Source: JAFARZ01 sp035651595
GTDB lineage: Bacteria > Actinomycetota > Actinomycetes > Streptosporangiales > Streptosporangiaceae
DNA length: 64,000 bases
Reading direction: 5' to 3'
Assembly (NCBI GenBank): GCA_035651595.1
Contig: DASRFJ010000169.1
Span: 68,570-132,569 of the forward strand
Under the pieces are notes generated by a model. It was not told the DNA's origin. It saw nothing but the letters and a program-made list of their open reading frames with translations, and made no database searches. Every line of letters starts with the position of its first letter. The stretch's first letter is position 1. Both the position numbers and the translations under genes were made by a program. Positions 58,499 through 64,000 of this stretch are shown here, one piece after another.

Positions 58499-61323
58499 GG
58501 CTGCGAGAGATCGTCGAGCCACAACTGGATTTTTGCTGCTTCCGGGGCGTCCAGATCCCGGAAGATCCGCAGGGCCGTCGTCCAGTATTCGCGCGCTTCG
58601 GCGGGCCGCAGCTCCGCTGTGAACAGTTGACCGAGAGAGGCGAGGGTGGTGGCCTCCCCGAATCGGTCACCTAGCCGCTGGCGGATCTCCAGGGATTGCC
58701 GGTAGTGGTCAGCCGCTTCTTCGGTGCGTCGCAGATTCCGGTATACCTCGCCAAGGTTCTGATGTATGAATCCTTGTCCGTAGAAATCGTTCCTGTCCCG
58801 CCGGATCTTGAGTGCCAGATGAAGATTCCTGACAGCTTCGTCAAAGCGACCGAGTTCGGCGCAAGCAAAGCCCATGTTTCCGAGAATAATGGCTTCTACG
58901 CGTTCCTCGCCCAGATCGCGGGACATTCTGAGTGCCTCTTCGGAGGCGTCTAGTGCGGCCATCTGCTGGCCGCGCTCGCCGTACATGGATGCCAGGTTGG
59001 CCAGTATCCGCAGCACTCCTTGTTCGTCGCCAACCTCGCGGAACAGGCGCAGTGCCCGCCGGTACGCGTCACCTGCGTCATCGAACTTACGCCGATCCGT
59101 ATACGCACGAGCGAGGTCGGCGAGAATGCACGCCTGGCCGAAAGAGTCGGATTCACGGGTCGCGCTCTCCAGGCCGATCCGATGGGTCGCGATCCAGTCG
59201 GTCCAGAGTTTCCGGAGATTGTAATAGGGTGCCAGCACCGCGGGCAGCCGCCAAGCGTAATCGTCGAAGCCTTGCCGGGCCTGCTGCCGGGTGGCCGAGA
59301 TCAGGTTGACGCGTTCGCTATCACACCAGCTGACAGCTTCGTCGCGGGATTTGAAGACCAGTGGTCTAACCGCACTGTCCGCGGGAAATGATGGACTGCG
59401 CCGCTGGGGTTCGATGAGGCTGCATGCCCTCTCCGCGGTATGCAGATACCAGGCGAAGACCCTGCAGAGAGCGTTGTGGCGGTCGGCTTGGGTTTCCTCA
59501 CTTACGGCCTGTTCCAGAGCGTAGACATGCATCAGGTCGTGGAACTGATAGTGGCGTGGGGACGGCGAATCCAGCAAATGTGCGCCGACTAGTGTTTCAG
59601 CGCATACTTCGGTGATGCTTTCTGGCAGTCCGCTCATTGCGGCCGCGGCGGGGAGGCTGATGACCGGACCATCCCAGAGGCTCAGCAGCCGGAAGACGCG
59701 CATCGGATCCGTCCCGTCTACGCGAACAGTCCTGGTCAGCGCGGTGTAGCTGGCCTGGAAACTCGCGCGTACGGAACGATCGTCCGCCTGGAGCACATCT
59801 AGCCGTCGAGCCATGTCAGTGAGCAGTCCGGCCAGCGCGCCGATCGTCCGGGCAGGCTGCGCGGCCAGATGAGCCGCGGCGATGCGTACCGCTAGGGGCA
59901 GCCCGGCACAGACCGATAGAACGCAGGCTGTCGCATCGGGCTCCGCTGTGGTGCTGATGTCACCGACGATGCGCGTGAACAGTGCCCGGGCCTCGTTCTC
60001 ATCCAGAACGCCGAGGTGCAGACGTTCGACCGCGTCAAGGCTCACCAGCCGGTCGCGGCTAGTGATCAGCACCGCGTTGCGGCTGCCTCCGGGTATGAGG
60101 GGACGTACGTGAGCGGCGTCTCGGGCATCATCGAGGACGACGAGTACGCACCGGTCAGACAGCATCGACCGGTACAACGCGGCGCGCTCGTCCGTTTCCA
60201 CGGGGATGGCCGGCCAGTCGAGCCCCAGACCGCGGAGGAACTGGCCGAGCGCGTCTCCGGGAGCGACTGGCTGGTCACTAGTCCCGCGCAGGTTGATGTA
60301 GAGCTGCCCGTCCGGGAAATCCTCGCGATGCCGGTGACCACTGTGCACGGCGAGGGTGGTCTTCCCCACACCGCCAGCGCCGGTGACCGCGACCACGGTG
60401 ATCGCGCTATGTCCGCGTGGGGCGCGACACGGATTCAGAAGTTCATCCAGCTCCCACAGATAGTCGGCGCGACCGGTGAAATCGCCGATATCGGCAGGAA
60501 GCTGCGCCGGAACGGTACCGGCACCCGGCAGTGAGCCGACGCGCAGGGACTGGCCGGGGGAGCGGGCTGGCGCGACCACGGCGGCGCCCTCATCGCCGCA
60601 CAGGATCTGCTGGTGCAGGGTCTGGAGTCTGGCGCTCGGCTCGATGCCCAGTTCGCTGACGAGACGGTGGCGTGCGTTCCGGTAGGTGGCGAGGGCGTCG
60701 GCGCGGCGGTCCGAACGATGAAGTGCCAGCATGAGCTGGCCCACGAAGCCTTCCCGGAACGGGTGATTGCGCACCAGTTCCTGAAGCTGGCCTATCAGGT
60801 TGCGCTCGTCGCCAATGGTCAGCTGGGCGTCAATGCTCAACTCGATGGCGTCCAAGTGCATCTCAAGCAAATGCGGTGCGTATTCCACTTGCAAGCGCTC
60901 CGACGGCACGTCCTCGAGCGGACTCCCTGACCACAGGTCGCGCGCTTCCTGCAGCAGCCGGATGGCCTGGTCCCAGTTTTCCGCCTGGGCCGCACGCCGG
61001 CCATGCTCGCACAGGTCAGTGAACCGGTTGATATCCAGCTCATCCGGTTCCACGTCAATGAGGTAGCCGTTGGTCCTAGTGATGATACGGCTGGCTATCT
61101 GATCGCCGACCGCCCGCCGGAGGCGGACCATCTGCATCTGCAGCGCGTCGCGCGAACCAGAAATCCCGTCGCTCCACAGCATGTCAATGAGGCGGTTGGT
61201 CTCCTGAGTCCGGCCCGCCGTCACCAGCAACCCGGCCAGCAGCGCACGCTGTTTGGGCGACGACACTGTGACCTCATGATCCCCGTCGTGCACCCGCATC
61301 GGCCCAAGTAGCGCGAAATGCAT
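58432..61323 (-). CDS. AfsR-like SARP regulator with NB-ARC and TPR domains
   Basis: Regulator of 963 residues starting MHFALLGPMRVHDGDHEVTV. DNA-binding (ALQMQMVRLRRAVGDQIASR) and BTAD (HPFREGFVGQLMLALHRSDR, ELGIEPSARLQTLHQQIL) domains are followed by NB-ARC with Walker A VTGAGGVGKTTLAVHSG and Walker B RCVLVVLDDARDA, then TPR units such as NLGEVYRNLRRTEEAADHYR. The frame is open upstream through a heptamer repeat, but the family starts at MHFALLGP. No biosynthetic cluster is visible nearby, so its target may lie outside the window. Confidence 0.93.
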   Translation of the reverse strand: MHFALLGPMRVHDGDHEVTVSSPKQRALLAGLLVTAGRTQETNRLIDMLWSDGISGSRDALQMQMVRLRRAVGDQIASRIITRTNGYLIDVEPDELDINRFTDLCEHGRRAAQAENWDQAIRLLQEARDLWSGSPLEDVPSERLQVEYAPHLLEMHLDAIELSIDAQLTIGDERNLIGQLQELVRNHPFREGFVGQLMLALHRSDRRADALATYRNARHRLVSELGIEPSARLQTLHQQILCGDEGAAVVAPARSPGQSLRVGSLPGAGTVPAQLPADIGDFTGRADYLWELDELLNPCRAPRGHSAITVVAVTGAGGVGKTTLAVHSGHRHREDFPDGQLYINLRGTSDQPVAPGDALGQFLRGLGLDWPAIPVETDERAALYRSMLSDRCVLVVLDDARDAAHVRPLIPGGSRNAVLITSRDRLVSLDAVERLHLGVLDENEARALFTRIVGDISTTAEPDATACVLSVCAGLPLAVRIAAAHLAAQPARTIGALAGLLTDMARRLDVLQADDRSVRASFQASYTALTRTVRVDGTDPMRVFRLLSLWDGPVISLPAAAAMSGLPESITEVCAETLVGAHLLDSPSPRHYQFHDLMHVYALEQAVSEETQADRHNALCRVFAWYLHTAERACSLIEPQRRSPSFPADSAVRPLVFKSRDEAVSWCDSERVNLISATRQQARQGFDDYAWRLPAVLAPYYNLRKLWTDWIATHRIGLESATRESDSFGQACILADLARAYTDRRKFDDAGDAYRRALRLFREVGDEQGVLRILANLASMYGERGQQMAALDASEEALRMSRDLGEERVEAIILGNMGFACAELGRFDEAVRNLHLALKIRRDRNDFYGQGFIHQNLGEVYRNLRRTEEAADHYRQSLEIRQRLGDRFGEATTLASLGQLFTAELRPAEAREYWTTALRIFRDLDAPEAAKIQLWLDDLSQPYDMADEVIGDPAGVPESGTRA

Positions 61324-61333
61324 GTGTGTTTCC

Positions 61334-61361
61334 CCGTTGCCCGTTGCCCGTTGCCCGTTGC
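61334..61361. repeat. Four tandem heptamers CCGTTGC
   Basis: CCGTTGC repeats four times without gaps (GCAACGG on the minus strand) 11-38 bp before the SARP start, just upstream of its ribosome binding region. The 7-bp period differs from the 11-bp period of SARP operators, so this is either slippage-prone DNA or a leader element. Confidence 0.8.
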
Positions 61362-61378
61362 CCGCCACCGCCCAGTCA

Positions 61379-61717
61379 TTATGGACACGGCCCACCCACC
61401 CGGCAAGGACAAAACGCGCCATCCGCCGTGAACCCGGGCTTGCAACCCGCGGACGCGCCACCCCCGTGCGGCGCATCCGCGGGCCCGTTGGGTGAAGTCA
61501 GTCGGATAGAGCCGCGGCCAGGCGTACCAGCCTGCTGGCTGGCGCGTGAACGTAGACGGGCATAACAGATCCTCCCTTTCCGGACACGATCCTGGGTAGC
61601 CGGGCCAACAGCGAACCAACACTCCGCCAACCGTGCGGCCACTTCCGGCGGCACCGGGAGCCAAATCCAGACATAGGCGCCAAAGTGAACCTGGCCGGTA
61701 GCAAACGTTTGCGGCAA
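61379..61717 (-). CDS. Doubtful small ORF upstream of SARP gene
   Basis: The frame from TTG 61717 reads GQVHFGAYVWIWLPVPPEVA and ECWFAVGPATQDRVRKGRIC, which looks protein-like, then degrades into Gly/Pro-rich sequence. No ribosome binding site is seen at the start. A second frame has ATG 61563 with GGGAGGA upstream encoding MPVYVHAPASRLVRLAAALSD. Either, both or neither may be real. Confidence 0.22.
   Translation of the reverse strand: MPQTFATGQVHFGAYVWIWLPVPPEVAARLAECWFAVGPATQDRVRKGRICYARLRSRASQQAGTPGRGSIRLTSPNGPADAPHGGGASAGCKPGFTADGAFCPCRVGGPCP
61701..61712. promoter_or_regulatory. Palindrome GCAAACGTTTGC
   Basis: Perfect 12-bp palindrome of the LacI/GalR operator type. No LacI gene is adjacent; it lies 290 bp before the small plus-strand gene at 62001. 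A second short inverted repeat AATCCT-TTGC-AGGATT is at 61897-61912. Confidence 0.45.
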
Positions 61718-62000
61718 TCCGTCTCCTCGCTAGTCCGACGGCCGCCGCGCGCCCGGTGCTGACGCGTAGTGGCTCCACGGCCCGGTTCATGCCCTGATGT
61801 CGGTCCCGGAGAGCGCGAATGCCGCGCCCGTGGCCCTCGGATCGCGTCGCCGGGCGGTCGATTGCGAGGTTCACCACACGATCGCGGCAGTTCTGCAATC
61901 CTTTGCAGGATTACGCGGTAACCTCTGTCGGGTCAGAGCAACGTGCCCGGGCCGTAACCGGGACTTCGGCCCAGCGGTCACCCGGCGAGAGGGCTTATCC

Positions 62001-62264
62001 ATGGCACTTCTTTCCCCGAAGGTAATCGCCCAGGTCAGCGAGCGTTCCGACAGCGAGCTCGGGGCGATGTCCTGGGAGTGGATCTTGCGCGCCGACGGCC
62101 AGGTGTTCTACCGGCTCACCAGGGTTAACGGCCGACGGGAACGGAATCCGTGGACCCTGGCGACCCAGTTGCCCGCGGCCGCCTTGGACGTCATCCGCGG
62201 GGACAGGAACAAGGCCATCGAAGCGCTGGGCGTCATCGTCCGCCAGCACGGCCACCGGCGCTGA
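62001..62264 (+). CDS. Small hypothetical protein, 87 residues
   Basis: Starts MALLSPKVIAQVSERSDSEL, contains WEWILRADGQVFYRLTRVNG and ends IRGDRNKAIEALGVIVRQHG. Coding-like third positions, no signal or membrane segment, no known family. The 62265-62435 interval after it holds the long inverted repeat. Upstream in-frame sequence to 61797 is open but lacks conservation cues. Confidence 0.55.
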   Translation: MALLSPKVIAQVSERSDSELGAMSWEWILRADGQVFYRLTRVNGRRERNPWTLATQLPAAALDVIRGDRNKAIEALGVIVRQHGHRR

Positions 62265-62292
62265 GCCAGGCTCCGGACCCCCGTCACAGTGA

Positions 62293-62342
62293 TGATCATG
62301 AAGGGTTGTGTGGATTATAACCCACACAACCCTTCATGATCA
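62293..62342. repeat. Long perfect inverted repeat, 21-bp arms
   Basis: Left arm 62293-62313 (TGATCATGAAGGGTTGTGTG plus G), 8-bp loop ATTATAAC, right arm 62322-62342 its exact complement. It is a strong hairpin 28 bp after the small gene's stop. The arm contains the 17-bp motif also found at 32480-32496, so it is a dispersed element rather than only a terminator. Confidence 0.85.
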
Positions 62343-62523
62343 ATGCGTAGCGCGCGGCGTAGGCGGCTACGGAACGTGGTGGAACCGGATGGACCGCCTT
62401 AGGGATGTACACCCGGTCACCTGAGGAGCCGCACATGTCCGACATCGCGTCAGACCGTGGTATCAGCGCCGCGGTTGCGCCCTCTGTCTCTGCGTCCACG
62501 CTCATCAACGATCGTGCGACGAG

Positions 62524-63829
62524 GATCCCGATCACATGTACCTCACCGACTTCGGGATCACCAAGCACATCATGTCCCGCAGCGGGCTGACCTCGACTGG
62601 GCAGTTCCTCGGCACGATCGACTACGTCGCTCCCGAGCAGATCCGCGGCACCTCGGTGGACGGCAAGGCCGACCAGTACTCGCTGGGCTGCGTGCTGTAC
62701 GAATGCCTCACCGGCCGTGTTCCGTTCGAGAAGGACCTGGACGCGGCGATCATCTTCGCGGACGTGGAGGAGCGCCCCACGGCGCCGTCCGCCCTGCGGC
62801 CCGATCTGCCGTCCGCCGTGGACGAGGTCTTTGCCCAGGTCCTGGCCAAGGAGCCCGGTGACCGTTACGGAAGCTGCCGCGAGTTCGTCGACGCGGCCCG
62901 CGGTGCCTTCGGCCTTCCGGTGACCGGCCCGCACCCGCGCGAAGCAGTCCCGCGCGAAGCGGTCGCGGTCGCCGCGGCTCCGGTGGGGCAGGCCCGCCAC
63001 GGCGACACGATGGCGGTCATCCGGTCCTCGGCCGGCCCGGCGCTGCTGCCCCAGCCGGGCACGCCGGGCACACCAGCGCCGCCGGCCGCCGGCCAGACCG
63101 GCCAGACCGGCCAGGCAGGCCGGACCGGGCCGCCCCGGCGCTGGTTCGGTGAGCCGCGCTGGATCGCGGTACTGACGGCCGTGATCCTGGCCGCCGCGGG
63201 AGCGGGCACCTGGGCCCTGGTCCGGGGTCATTCCAGCGGCAAGCCGCAGGTCGCCAGCAGCATGGCCATGCCATCAAAGCCCGCCAAGCCGGCCGCGAAG
63301 GCGACGAAGGCGCCGAACGTGCTGATGAGCGCGCTGGCCCTGGCGAACCAGAGCGGCCGCCAAGGGCCTGCTGCCGCCCTCGACCTGCAAGCAGCGGGAC
63401 GCCACGATGGTGATCTGCACCGCCCCGGCGCCCGGCATCAGCAGTGTCAGCTTCCAGACCTATCCCTCGCTCACCGCCCTGTACGCGGCGTACACCGACC
63501 AGGTCAAGTCGCTCAACTCCGGCAGTTTCCAAGCCAACTTCCAGGACTGCAACAGCTCGCAGACCTACGGCGAGGCCGGCTGGAATCACATGTTCAAGCA
63601 CCCGAAGACCTATTCGGTCGCGCAGATGAGCGCCGGGATGATCGCCGATGCCCAGGCCGCGGGCCGGGTGTTCTGCACCTACGACCAGGGCCAGGAAGGC
63701 TTCGTGTGGACCCAGGACGACGGCCGCCTGCTGGGGTACGTGGCCGGCCCGGTGCACGAGGACGTGTGGAACTGGTGGTATGCCGTCCACCACAACATCG
63801 GCTTCAGCGGCACGCCGATGAAGATGTGA
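62524..63829 (+). pseudogene. Ser/Thr protein kinase remnant, N-truncated and frameshifted
   Basis: From 62524 the frame reads DEDPDHMYLTDFGITKHIMS (DFG), GTIDYVAPEQIRGTSVDGKA (APE) and DQYSLGCVLYECLTGRVPFE, a kinase C-lobe. The glycine loop, catalytic Lys and HRD are gone. A linker and transmembrane span (WIAVLTAVILAAAGAGTWAL) follow. Near 63355 a base change shifts the frame; the extracellular domain continues as AKGLLPPSTCKQRDATMVIC and ends HHNIGFSGTPMKM at 63829. A strong site GAGGAG plus ATG at 62435 belongs to another frame and encodes only a short peptide. Confidence 0.75.
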
Positions 63830-63872
63830 CCACGGCCGATGGATACCGAGATGCCGCTGCCCGGCCGGTCAG

Positions 63873-64000
63873 CCGGTCGACGCCCGGGTCTGGCTGGAGC
63901 GGTACACGCTCGAGGTCTCCGGGCGGGGGGCGTGCGCCTATGACTTCGGCCTGCTGGACGGCGGTGGCGACAACCCGTGCCCGCACCCGTTCGCGGCCTC
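63873..64000 (+). other. Possible coding fragment at window edge
   Basis: One frame reads PVDARVWLERYTLEVSGRGA and GLLDGGGDNPCPHPFAA without a stop to the window end and with G/C-rich third positions. No start codon or family is recognised. It may be an inner part of another gene. Confidence 0.2.

Noticed and set aside
61334..61361. CRISPR-like tandem repeat before the SARP gene
   Set aside because: Units are 7 bp with no spacers; this is a simple tandem repeat.

Overview
The window is high-GC DNA with strong G/C bias at third codon positions, frequent GTG starts and tightly overlapping ATGA/GTGA gene junctions. Together with a sufR-sufB-sufD-Rieske-sufC-sufS operon, several SARP-type regulators, and MerR, MarR, TetR, WYL and CGNR regulators, this points to a filamentous Actinomycetota, plausibly Streptosporangiales-like. 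The genus cannot be read from the sequence. No rRNA, tRNA, CRISPR array or intact transposase was recognised.

Layout. 1-4.9 kb: SUF Fe-S cluster operon on the minus strand, led by its regulator. 4.9-12 kb: small accessory units (DedA protein, amidohydrolase group, WYL regulator, and a MerR-controlled DUF2071/methyltransferase/membrane operon). 12-20.5 kb: a GAPDH with an abnormal C-terminus, several gene remnants, patatin, a TetR/MFS pair, a phosphotriesterase-like/carboxymuconolactone decarboxylase pair and a CGNR regulator. 20.5-23 kb: a MarR-linked detoxification-like operon (MBL-fold plus two SnoaL-like proteins). 23-27 kb: a large STAND-like ATPase with Sel1/TPR repeats facing a tiny membrane protein. 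27-32 kb: a secreted GH115/SGNH carbohydrate-degrading pair with palindromic operators. 32-34 kb: remnants and a secreted BNR-repeat protein.

34.3-52.7 kb is the most interesting part. One half is a minus-strand operon encoding a 67-residue peptide with ten cysteines, a membrane thioredoxin-like protein, an ABC exporter and an S26 signal peptidase, divergent from a SARP-NB-ARC-TPR regulator. The other half is an azole-type RiPP (TOMM/LAP) cluster. It has a five-cysteine precursor peptide, a YcaO with a terminal PxPxP motif, a stand-alone E1-like protein, an RRE-E1-nitroreductase fusion, two further nitroreductase-fold proteins, a sulfotransferase, a methyltransferase, a JmjC/cupin oxygenase, a second SARP and a drug-type ABC exporter. 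The divergent promoter between the JmjC gene and the precursor carries six GTGGC/GCCAC sites at an exact 11-bp period, three in each orientation. This looks like a symmetrical SARP operator, and the JmjC mRNA is probably leaderless.

52.8-64 kb: aldehyde dehydrogenase, DEAD-box helicase, an N-terminally shortened lipase, a frameshifted FAD monooxygenase, a third large SARP regulator preceded by a heptamer tandem repeat, a 21-bp-arm inverted repeat sharing a 17-bp motif with a site near 32.5 kb, and a broken Ser/Thr kinase gene. Broken genes cluster at 11.8-20.4, 32-33 and 57-64 kb, so these are zones of past insertion and deletion.
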